From NCBI RefSeq assembly GCF_012563545.1, contig NZ_CP050804.1:1779285-1843284 (forward strand): 64,000 bases of DNA. Direction: 5' to 3'. A program made the translations under genes and the position numbers. Shown here piece after piece: positions 46,458-54,387 of the stretch. Each line of letters starts with the position of its first letter. The stretch's first letter is position 1. Under the pieces are notes generated by a model, which was given only the letters and a program-made list of their open reading frames with translations, ran no database searches and was not told the DNA's origin. This DNA comes from Arcanobacterium buesumense (GTDB lineage Bacteria; Actinomycetota; Actinomycetes; Actinomycetales; Actinomycetaceae).

Positions 46458-46985
46458 TTACCACAACGACGACGCTGCACCAGCAACCACCGGCACCACA
46501 CCAAGGATGACAAAAGCTGGAAGAAAACATAAACCTAGTGGCAATACAAGCGCAGCCCCTAATCGTTCGGCTGCTTCCTTAGCTCGCCGCGCTTGCGTCA
46601 GGCGCAACGTCTGCGCGCCGCGTTCTAATAACGGAACGGGAGCAACCCCATCCACCCAAGCTGGTTGCAATATTCGGGCAAAAATATCAAAGCCTTCTAC
46701 CCCATCCCACGCCTCATCCCAACTGGCACCCATCACCAACATATTTGCCACTTCACATAATTTTTCGCCAGAACTCGATGCCATACCTACGCGAATATCT
46801 GCTAATGCCTTACTTAAACTCCGTAACATGTCCGGCACTGAGTTTCCCGACAATAAAGCAGCGGCCGCAATATCTAAAACGACCGCCGTATCTACACTTC
46901 CGTGACCTTTTTTCGTTAATGACATATTCCGCCGTGCTGGAATAGCCATCATCGCACCTAAAATAACCCCGACCACGATCAGCAT
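46458..46985 (-). CDS. tadC: TadC-like type II secretion F domain protein
   Basis: 175 residues. GspF/TadC-type core with two membrane segments at the ends and the AGxxLPxxL-like middle reduced. It is one of the paired inner-membrane platform proteins, starting 1 base after the tadB stop. Confidence 0.82.
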   Translation of the reverse strand: MLIVVGVILGAMMAIPARRNMSLTKKGHGSVDTAVVLDIAAAALLSGNSVPDMLRSLSKALADIRVGMASSSGEKLCEVANMLVMGASWDEAWDGVEGFDIFARILQPAWVDGVAPVPLLERGAQTLRLTQARRAKEAAERLGAALVLPLGLCFLPAFVILGVVPVVAGAASSLW

Positions 46986-47681
46986 TTATAACTCCTCGCT
47001 TTCTGAGCGGGCCTTGACAATTAATCGCCACACCCACCACACACCCAAGCCTTCGGTAATAAGCCCGGTACACAGAACACCAAAGCCAATAATCGACGAG
47101 ATAAAGAATTCAACTGGACGAGCACCCAATAAAGTGCCAAAAACAAGTCCAACTATTGGCAAAAAAGCCAGCATGAAAGCTGATGTTTGCGGTCCCGCTA
47201 AAGCGATATCACGCGCAGCGGCCGCTTCACCGGCTTCGGTAATCCCTCTGGCACACGAATCAAAAACGTCAGCTACCGGCGCTCCCGTTACTTGCGACAT
47301 CCGGCACACCACAAAAGCTGCTGGCAATGCCGCCGTAGCTGCTTTCGACAATCGATATTTACGCCGTTGCCACCAACTCAAATCTGCAATATTGCGCAAG
47401 GGGTACGGAACACCATCATCAGTCATTATCTGCCCATGCGTACCGATCCGCTGCTCGGCAAACTGATCGAATTGTCCTAATGTTCGTTGCCAAGCTTGCT
47501 CGATCGATGCACCTGAACGCAGTCGTGTTGCAACTTCACTCATCATCATTCCGACATCTAACGGTTGTGGTTTTTTCACCTGCCCACTTCGACGACGAAA
47601 CATCCGTATCTCACGTATCTTTTCGTGTCCCTGGGGCAAACTAACAAACGCTACAACCATCGCCACAATTATGATAAACAC
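46986..47681 (-). CDS. tadB: TadB-like type II secretion F domain protein
   Basis: 231 residues. An N-terminal helix, then a cytoplasmic F domain (VATRLRSGASIEQAWQ, ALPAAFVVCRMSQVTGAPVADVFD) and two C-terminal helices. It overlaps tadA by 13 bases. Confidence 0.86.
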   Translation of the reverse strand: MFIIIVAMVVAFVSLPQGHEKIREIRMFRRRSGQVKKPQPLDVGMMMSEVATRLRSGASIEQAWQRTLGQFDQFAEQRIGTHGQIMTDDGVPYPLRNIADLSWWQRRKYRLSKAATAALPAAFVVCRMSQVTGAPVADVFDSCARGITEAGEAAAARDIALAGPQTSAFMLAFLPIVGLVFGTLLGARPVEFFISSIIGFGVLCTGLITEGLGVWWVWRLIVKARSESEEL

Positions 47682-48826
47682 GGCAACGCCAACCTACGGC
47701 ACAAGCTTTCTATACTTGGCCCGGCATGAACTTCATTCCCACGAACCTGCACCGCAAGTTCTGATACCAGTTCCCCACCCACTCGGTGTAACGTGGCAAT
47801 TTCTGCCACGCCGCGCTTTGTTCCATGGCGCTCCACATGTATGACGGCATCCAAAGCACTCGACGCTTGCGCAGCCACCGTACTTTCAGTCATATTTGCT
47901 AATGCACCCAAAGCTACTAACCGCGCCGGAACATCACGAGCAGAATTCGCATGAATAGTTGCCCAACCACCTTCATGCCCTGTGTTCAATGCCCCCAAAA
48001 CATCACGCACTTCTGCACCACGGCACTCTCCTAACACAATTCTGTCTGGCCGCATCCGCATCGCAGCGCGCACCAAGTCACTCATCGTTACCTCCCCAAC
48101 ACCCTGGACATTAGCTCGCCGTACTTGCATATGGACCACATGCGGATGTTCGGGGGCTAACTCGGCTGATTCCTCGATAATTAAAATGCGTTCCCGCAAC
48201 GAAATTCGGCTCAGCATAGCGTTTAAAAAAGTTGTTTTTCCGGCACCTGTTGCCCCAGAAATAATCACATTCGCTTTGCGTTGCACCAACGCATCCATTA
48301 GCTCTAGGAGAACCTTTGGTACCGATCCGACACGTACCAGCTCTTCCAATGACATCACTTGCGCGCGGTGCGTTCTTAGCGAGATCAACGTTCCAGAAGC
48401 TGACAATGGCGGAACAACCGCATGTAGCCGAACACCAGAGGGGAACGTGCCATCAACAATCGGACTAGAATCATCAAGGCGCTGACCACACAACGCCGCT
48501 AATCGCACCGCGAGCGCACGCACTCCTAAAGCAGTAGATAACTCATTATCACCATCAGCAATAGCTACTGGAACCATACCTAATCCGCGATCAACCCACA
48601 CCTGCCCCGGGCCGTTGACCACCACATCGGTGACCTTACTGTCTTCCAACAATGGCCCGATCGTTGCGCCAGCACCAATAACTTCATGACGCACCTGTGC
48701 GTCAGCCTGGGCAAGATCATCACTGGTTAGCAACCCAGCCTGCACCCCTAAAGCCTGAGCGGGTGATTGTCCGGAAGCTAACCGCCGACGAATAGCTGCA
48801 ATATGCTCTGCTTTTAAACGCACCAT
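47669..48826 (-). CDS. tadA: TadA-family pilus assembly ATPase
   Basis: 385 residues from the ATG at 48826, which shares its A with the ssd stop (TGATG). GspE-like ATPase with Walker A SGATGAGKTT, IIEESAEL, and the His-rich/Arg switch region (LGECRGAEVRDVL, TGHEGGWATIHANS). It powers Flp pilus assembly. Confidence 0.93.
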   Translation of the reverse strand: MVRLKAEHIAAIRRRLASGQSPAQALGVQAGLLTSDDLAQADAQVRHEVIGAGATIGPLLEDSKVTDVVVNGPGQVWVDRGLGMVPVAIADGDNELSTALGVRALAVRLAALCGQRLDDSSPIVDGTFPSGVRLHAVVPPLSASGTLISLRTHRAQVMSLEELVRVGSVPKVLLELMDALVQRKANVIISGATGAGKTTFLNAMLSRISLRERILIIEESAELAPEHPHVVHMQVRRANVQGVGEVTMSDLVRAAMRMRPDRIVLGECRGAEVRDVLGALNTGHEGGWATIHANSARDVPARLVALGALANMTESTVAAQASSALDAVIHVERHGTKRGVAEIATLHRVGGELVSELAVQVRGNEVHAGPSIESLCRRLALPCLS

Positions 48827-49923
48827 CACGCCACCTGCTCGCGAAGGACATTCCATAAATTTTTCATGTCTTTAACTGCACCTCCTACACGCCGATCCCC
48901 TGGCTCTACTCCATAATCATTCTCATAGCGAGCAGAACGCATAGCTCGCACACCAAAGACATCGCTCTCACCTAACGCCACTGCTACATGATCAGCTTCA
49001 AGTTTTGAACGCACTGCATTAGCTACAACAATCGGTCGAAGTCGTTGTGAAATTAGGCGATACTTGTGTTGGCAATTGGCAATATTGACAGTATTTGCCC
49101 CGGTAACCATCACTAACTCATCACACCATTCCAACCATTCATGCTGAGCACGCCAGTCCATTCCCACTACTCCCATATCAACAAAAGTCCACGCGTGCAC
49201 TTGCGATAATGCCGCAACTACTGCGCTAGCTGATTGCACCTTTTGCTCAATAACCAGACCACTACTAGGCAAAACTCGCACACCGTGCCACAAACTCAAC
49301 GATTGAGCCAGTTTTCCGGGTAGTAAAGTTCCCGGCATCGCAAAAATATCTGCTCGTGTTGTTCCACCACTATCAATCCCTAGAAACTCCTGCCAGGAAT
49401 CACCTGCGGGATTGAGGTCAGCTAACGCTATTGGAGTGCCATCCCTTGCTGCCATCCGTGCCAACCAAGCAGCCACCGTCGTCGTCCCAGCGCCGCCATG
49501 CGCTCCTACTATTCCCACCACAGTCCCACGCACAGTAGTCCCAACGGAGCTCATTAATGCCAGTAAATCACTAGCATCATCACGCACGTGAAACTGCGCA
49601 ACTCCCTTAGCGAAATAGGAAGCAAACATATCGTGAAAACGGGCCTGGACGATCGACGGCGGCAAACCACGTGATTGGAATGTTAATACACCATCAACTG
49701 AACGATCCGAATAATCCACGCAACGAAAATCTAGCCCCACAAGTTGCGCTAAGCGTTGCAATTCGCAACCAATACGTTCATCATTACCGCGGTAAAGCAC
49801 CGATATGAGTTCAAGTTCTGTTAAATCTCGGGATGTTGTCGTTTTCATACATTCCACAGTGCCTGACACTTCATACCCACTGGCAGGCTGATTAAAAATC
49901 TGTGGAAAACGTAAATTATCCAC
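48826..49923 (-). CDS. ssd: Septum-site-determining/TadZ-like protein (Ssd, CpaE family)
   Basis: 365 residues from a GTG with a GGGAA site. The ATG at 49848 (340 aa) is possible but lacks a clear site. ParA-like fold with VGAHGGAGTTTVAAWLARMA (deviant Walker A lacking the usual second Lys) and an N-terminal receiver-like domain. In M. tuberculosis Ssd (Rv3660c) heads the same gene order. It likely places the pilus machine at the pole. Confidence 0.85.
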   Translation of the reverse strand: MDNLRFPQIFNQPASGYEVSGTVECMKTTTSRDLTELELISVLYRGNDERIGCELQRLAQLVGLDFRCVDYSDRSVDGVLTFQSRGLPPSIVQARFHDMFASYFAKGVAQFHVRDDASDLLALMSSVGTTVRGTVVGIVGAHGGAGTTTVAAWLARMAARDGTPIALADLNPAGDSWQEFLGIDSGGTTRADIFAMPGTLLPGKLAQSLSLWHGVRVLPSSGLVIEQKVQSASAVVAALSQVHAWTFVDMGVVGMDWRAQHEWLEWCDELVMVTGANTVNIANCQHKYRLISQRLRPIVVANAVRSKLEADHVAVALGESDVFGVRAMRSARYENDYGVEPGDRRVGGAVKDMKNLWNVLREQVA

Positions 49924-50031
49924 AATTTCCCTTCATGGCCTGCCTTACTTTTCCACCAAAACACCGCCGACTTCCCCGCAACAGCGCTTAGAAAGCGATA
50001 GCGTGGACATAACATATAACCAGGAGGAATC

Positions 50032-51087
50032 GTGACTACACCAAACGATCCATACAACACGGCCAATCCGCGGCCGTTTGATGACGACGACATTCTCGAA
50101 CCAATCGTTGAGAATACCGAACGCCCGCTGCCCGAGCCTACGCTCGAGCACGTCCTTGGTGACACGGTAGAAACCGACGACGCCCCAGATTTTGGTGAGC
50201 CGGCACCGTTCCCGCCGGCAACTACTCCAGCATGGGACACTCCATCTGCTACCGCTAGCATAGAACATGAGAATGCGGATTTTGACTTGACGACGGCTCC
50301 GCAAGCCATGCCAGAAAGCAATCCGCCATCACCTACTGAGCCAGTTTCAGACTCACATCCAAATCCAACTCTTGGCACTTTACTCGGTGAATCAGCACCA
50401 ACTCCACTCACCCCTGCCGTACCAGCAAAAGAAAGCCACAACGAGGTGGTCTCCCCGAATCGCACCTCAGTTATGGATGTTGCCGCAGAGGAAGCTGTCT
50501 TTGCTGAACCTCGCGAGGAATGGAGCACTGACCCAGGTGAATTAAGTGCGATTCCAGAAGCTCCCAAGGGACGTGGCTGGCTCCACGTTGGCGGATTTTT
50601 CCTTACCTTCTTCTTGCTCCCTATTGCTTGGTATCTTATTTCCGACGCCGGGGCACGCTTCTACCTTGTCGATAACAATCCATGGCAAGCTAAGTCTTTC
50701 GCATTCTTCCCATTCCTTGAGCTCCTGAGCGGACTATTCGTTATTGCGATGATCTGGCTAACGGCTCGCGCAACGTCACTCGGTGCGCAATTCTGGGGCG
50801 CTATCGTCACACTCTGCGGCCTTGTCGCCTTGATCGTGCCAACCTACGCCCAACAAGGAATTGCTTGGCTTGACGCCCATATCGGTTCTTATAACGCCTT
50901 TACTGGCAACGTTATTCACCACATCGAACTCGATTTCGGCACGGGCCGAGTGGCTATCTACGGTTTCTTACTTTTCATGACCGGAATTGCAGCGCACGCA
51001 GCACGACGTCGTGGTCAGGTGTATGCCACCGCGATCACCCGCCGGGAATTCCTCTTGCCAAACGATTCTGCTGAATCGGAAAAGTAA
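50032..51087 (+). CDS. Pro/acid-rich four-helix membrane protein
   Basis: 351 residues from a GTG after AGGAGG. The N-terminal ~180 residues are acidic, proline-rich and likely disordered; the C-terminal half has four membrane helices. No known family. It is divergent from the tad operon over a ~108-base gap. Similar architectures occur in actinobacterial cell-envelope proteins of unknown function. Confidence 0.75.
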   Translation: MTTPNDPYNTANPRPFDDDDILEPIVENTERPLPEPTLEHVLGDTVETDDAPDFGEPAPFPPATTPAWDTPSATASIEHENADFDLTTAPQAMPESNPPSPTEPVSDSHPNPTLGTLLGESAPTPLTPAVPAKESHNEVVSPNRTSVMDVAAEEAVFAEPREEWSTDPGELSAIPEAPKGRGWLHVGGFFLTFFLLPIAWYLISDAGARFYLVDNNPWQAKSFAFFPFLELLSGLFVIAMIWLTARATSLGAQFWGAIVTLCGLVALIVPTYAQQGIAWLDAHIGSYNAFTGNVIHHIELDFGTGRVAIYGFLLFMTGIAAHAARRRGQVYATAITRREFLLPNDSAESEK

Positions 51088-51111
51088 CACTGAACGAACA
51101 ATATTCACGCC

Positions 51112-52029
51112 ATGCCTGCTGATACTTCTTGCATCACCTTGCCCGGCCCTTGGGAACACCGGCTCATTCATGCGAACGGCGCCCAGTTCCACATTGTCAG
51201 TGCTGGGCAATATTCCGACACGAAACCTCTCGTAGTTCTCGTTCACGGTTTTCCGCAATATTGGTGGGCATGGCGTCACCAGATTGAACCCATTGCTCAA
51301 GCTGGTTACCAAGTTGTCGCCATTGACCAACGAGGCATTGGCGGCTCAGATAAAACACCCAAATCTGAAGACGGTCTGACGTTATCTCAAGATCTCATAA
51401 AAATTGTCAACACGTTAGGCGCGCGCAAAGCAGTGCTCGTCGGACACGGTCGCGGTGGCGCATTAGCATGGTCAGCAGTTTCTATGGCACCCAGTTTATT
51501 TTCTGGTCTCATCACATTTTCTTCCCCGCACCCGCGTACTTTACAACGTATCGGGTTGCATCTGAGACTGCACACATGGAGATACGCCGCACTTACGGCA
51601 TCGCGATTATTATTCAAACGCGCATTATTAGACGAAAAACGGATAGAAAAAATGCTCACGGACTGGTCCGCTCCAGGTAATACTGGCGCTAGTTCGCAAG
51701 CTCATCTCTATTGCCAAGCACTCTCATTACCTCGTGCAGCAGACGTTGCCATTGACCAATTACGCTGGACTTATTTAGCTCAGCAACGCCCTTCTGGACG
51801 CGCATATCTGCGCGAATCTGCTCATGGCATTCAGGTTCCGGTGTTAAGTGTTGGCGGCACATTAGATCCACTTTTACCCGCTCGCGCATGGGATAACGAT
51901 CGAGAGTTTGCACTGGGAGATTATCGTCATGTCAGTGTTACTCAAGCTGGTCATTTTGTTCCAGAAGAGGCACCCGAGCAGACAACTCATCTTATTCTTG
52001 AGTTTTTAGCTCAGCTTCGCGTGGATTAA
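51112..52029 (+). CDS. Alpha/beta hydrolase (epoxide hydrolase-like)
   Basis: 305 residues. HGFPQYWWAWRHQI (oxyanion HGxP motif), DQRGIGGSD, nucleophile elbow VGHGRGG with Gly-His-Gly-Arg-Gly, and late LDPLLPA/GHFVPEE. The elbow lacks the usual Asp/Ser (GHGRGG instead of GHDWGG), so activity is uncertain. Same neighbour order as in M. tuberculosis near nth/crp. Confidence 0.8.
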   Translation: MPADTSCITLPGPWEHRLIHANGAQFHIVSAGQYSDTKPLVVLVHGFPQYWWAWRHQIEPIAQAGYQVVAIDQRGIGGSDKTPKSEDGLTLSQDLIKIVNTLGARKAVLVGHGRGGALAWSAVSMAPSLFSGLITFSSPHPRTLQRIGLHLRLHTWRYAALTASRLLFKRALLDEKRIEKMLTDWSAPGNTGASSQAHLYCQALSLPRAADVAIDQLRWTYLAQQRPSGRAYLRESAHGIQVPVLSVGGTLDPLLPARAWDNDREFALGDYRHVSVTQAGHFVPEEAPEQTTHLILEFLAQLRVD

Positions 52030-52041
52030 ATTTTCCGTGAT

Positions 52042-52734
52042 TTATTTTTCAATATCAAAACTTGGGCAAATATCAGATATTGGACAGGTTAGGCATGCCG
52101 GCTTACGCGAATGGCACACTTGGCGGCCATGATCGATCACCCGGTGGCAAATAATCGTCCATTGTGGCTGTGGCAAAATTTTGGCGAGTTCCATTTCGGC
52201 TTTGACAGGATCAGTTTCCCGTGTCCAACCCCAGCGCCGAGAAAGACGCCCAACATGGGTATCTACGGTAATCCCCGGAATATCAAACGCATTGCCAAGC
52301 ACAACGTTTGCCGTTTTTCGCCCTACTCCCGGTAACGTAATGAGATCCTCGAGGTTACCCGGCACAACTCCAGCAAAGCGTTCCATGAGCCCATGCGCTA
52401 GGCCATTAAGTGAGCGTGCTTTAGCTCGATAAAACCCTAATGGATGCAAGATATCTTCTAGTACTGGTAGCGGAGCCGCCGCCATTGATTGTGGGTCTGG
52501 AAAATTGTGAAAGAGTGTTGGCGTAACAGAATTGACTCGGGCATCTGTCGTTTGTGCCGATAAAACAGTAGCAACAAGGAGTTCGAAAGCATTGTTGTGA
52601 ACCAATGCGCAGTGGGAATACGGGTATAGTTCGGCAAGCCGATCAACTATCAGTCCGACTGCTTCCCGCCGTCCTTTCCACGATCTGGGCCGTGGCGGCA
52701 GGCGATGCTTAACTGATTTTTTCTTTTCAACCAT
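52042..52734 (-). CDS. nth: Endonuclease III
   Basis: 230 residues. HhH motif LPGVGRKTANVVL with catalytic Lys, catalytic Asp in VDTHVGRL, and a 4Fe-4S cluster from CHSRKPACLTCPISDIC. It removes oxidised pyrimidines. It converges with the hydrolase gene and is divergent from crp across ~180 bases. Confidence 0.94.
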   Translation of the reverse strand: MVEKKKSVKHRLPPRPRSWKGRREAVGLIVDRLAELYPYSHCALVHNNAFELLVATVLSAQTTDARVNSVTPTLFHNFPDPQSMAAAPLPVLEDILHPLGFYRAKARSLNGLAHGLMERFAGVVPGNLEDLITLPGVGRKTANVVLGNAFDIPGITVDTHVGRLSRRWGWTRETDPVKAEMELAKILPQPQWTIICHRVIDHGRQVCHSRKPACLTCPISDICPSFDIEK

Positions 52735-52917
52735 GTATTTCCTCCGCTTTCAAGCGTAGTAGGAATGCCAACAAAGCGCTGTTTATAAATATCTGTGAGC
52801 GTAAATCTCGCCTAGAGCGTGCCGAATACGGTAAAACGTGGCAAACTTAGTTACGTATGACCTCGCACACACGCGCAGGTCTCGTCCTTAAGCCGTTACT
52901 ATTTGAAAGGAATTCGG

Positions 52918-53595
52918 ATGGATTCCACCGTTTTGGCTCATGTAGAGCTTTTCCGGGAGTTAGACGACGCCGAGCGCGCCGATCTACTTTCCCTCATGTC
53001 CGAGACCACATTAAAACGTGGCGAATCACTTTTCCACGAAGGTGACTCAGGAGATCGTCTCTACGTAGTCACCGACGGTAAGGTAAAACTTTCCCATACT
53101 GCAGATGACGGCCGAGAGAACCTCATTGCGGTACTTGGCCCTGGCGAAATCATTGGTGAATTAACCCTTTTCGATCTTGGCGCCCGTTCTTCAACTGTCA
53201 CTGCGATTGCCGCGACAAGTCTACTGTCTCTATCACACAAGGACATGATGACTTACATTGATTCCCATCCAGCAATGGCGAAATCGATGTTGCGCGAACT
53301 GGCTCGTCGTCTTCGCACAACGAATCAGCAAATGGCTGATTTGGTTTTCTCCGATGTTCCGGGCCGTGTTGCAAAAGCCTTACTAGATTTGGCTGAGCGC
53401 TTCGGTGAGCGCACCCAAGAAGGCATTTATGTTGCCCACGATTTGACTCAAGAAGAGTTGGCTCACTTGGTTGGCGCATCACGCGAAACGGTTAATAAGT
53501 CGCTCGCTGATTTCACCTCACGCGGCTGGATTCGCCTTGAAGGCCGTGCCGTATTGTTGATTCAGGTACAGCGCCTACAACGCCGCGCTCACTAA
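52918..53595 (+). CDS. crp: Crp/GlxR-type cAMP-responsive regulator
   Basis: 225 residues from the ATG at 52918 (AAAGGA upstream). Cyclic-nucleotide-binding domain at the N-terminus with GEIIGELTLFD and an RSST(V) phosphate cassette (LGARSSTVTAI), then a C-terminal winged helix ending in GASRETVNKSLADFTSRGWI. It is close to GlxR/Rv3676. A global regulator of carbon metabolism. A perfect terminator follows. Confidence 0.92.
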   Translation: MDSTVLAHVELFRELDDAERADLLSLMSETTLKRGESLFHEGDSGDRLYVVTDGKVKLSHTADDGRENLIAVLGPGEIIGELTLFDLGARSSTVTAIAATSLLSLSHKDMMTYIDSHPAMAKSMLRELARRLRTTNQQMADLVFSDVPGRVAKALLDLAERFGERTQEGIYVAHDLTQEELAHLVGASRETVNKSLADFTSRGWIRLEGRAVLLIQVQRLQRRAH

Positions 53596-53611
53596 TACTC
53601 TTAAACGTTAA

Positions 53612-53655
53612 GAATGTTGGGGGATAGAACATAACTGTTCTATCCCCCAACATTC
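53612..53655. terminator. Terminator after crp
   Basis: A perfect 20-bp stem (53612-53631 / 53636-53655) with a 4-nt loop and a T-tract on the plus strand. Confidence 0.9.
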
Positions 53656-53708
53656 GTTTTATTTTAACGATCTAGAATATTTTCTGGGATCCAAAAGATC
53701 CGTGTGTT

Positions 53709-53867
53709 TTATTCTTTTTCTCGCTTCATGTAAGCAACTGGGTTTTGGCCACCATTTGGCCCTGGAATAACAGTGACAAGTTCCCAGCCATCTTCTCCCC
53801 ATTGGTCCAAAATAGCTTTGGTGTTATGGACGAGAAGGGGCAATGTGACATATTCAAATTTCTTCAT
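53709..53867 (-). CDS. DUF4177-like miniprotein
   Basis: 52 residues: MKKFEYVTLPLLVHNTKAIL, DQWGEDGWELVTVIPGP and YMKREKE. The EYV-x-DQWGxDGWELV layout matches short DUF4177 proteins that sit beside crp/whiB in actinobacteria. No function is known. Confidence 0.8.
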   Translation of the reverse strand: MKKFEYVTLPLLVHNTKAILDQWGEDGWELVTVIPGPNGGQNPVAYMKREKE

Positions 53868-53912
53868 AATACTAGCCTACTGGCAAATAGCGTTGGAGGG
53901 AATATGTGTTGG

Positions 53913-54233
53913 TTAGCTGATGCGTGGTACTCGACCGGCACGTAATTCGACGGCGAGTTGTTCGGTGGAATTTTTTAACCTGTCAAACCAGTTATCTTCA
54001 TCTGGATATCTGCGCAGTATGGCTCGACGTTCCCGTTCAGTTAAACCACCCCATACTCCAAAGGTAGCATTAGCATTCAATGCGTCTGCTAAGCATTCCA
54101 ACCGAACCGGGCAAGAAAAACATACGTTACGCACTTGCCGTTGAGCAGCACCCCGTACAAAAAGCGAATCAGGATCCACATCAGAACATGCCGCATGAAC
54201 AGCCCACGTCTGTTCTTCATATGCCAAGCTCAT
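53913..54233 (-). CDS. WhiB-family iron-sulfur regulator (WhiB4-like position)
   Basis: 106 residues from the ATG at 54233 (GGAAGG upstream). Cluster-binding cysteines: C in HAACSDVDPD and the CFSCPVRLEC set, followed by the GVWGG turn. It binds a redox-sensitive 4Fe-4S and regulates transcription. It is divergent from the PBP gene, as for WhiB4/Rv3681c and ponA2. Confidence 0.88.
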   Translation of the reverse strand: MSLAYEEQTWAVHAACSDVDPDSLFVRGAAQRQVRNVCFSCPVRLECLADALNANATFGVWGGLTERERRAILRRYPDEDNWFDRLKNSTEQLAVELRAGRVPRIS

Positions 54234-54387
54234 AATGAAAACCTTCCGAGCAGGGCCCCATCGCCCCACATTTGGTGACTTCTACCACTAGTATGCTACC
54301 GGTTTACTCGCAAAACGTCACATCGAAATTTTTTAAACATTATCAACGTCACGCGCGCGAAATAGAAATAGGCAGTATTCTAAACAT

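Noticed and set aside
52795..52815. GlxR/Crp site TGTGAGCGTAAATC before crp
   Set aside because: Only the left half-site is convincing.
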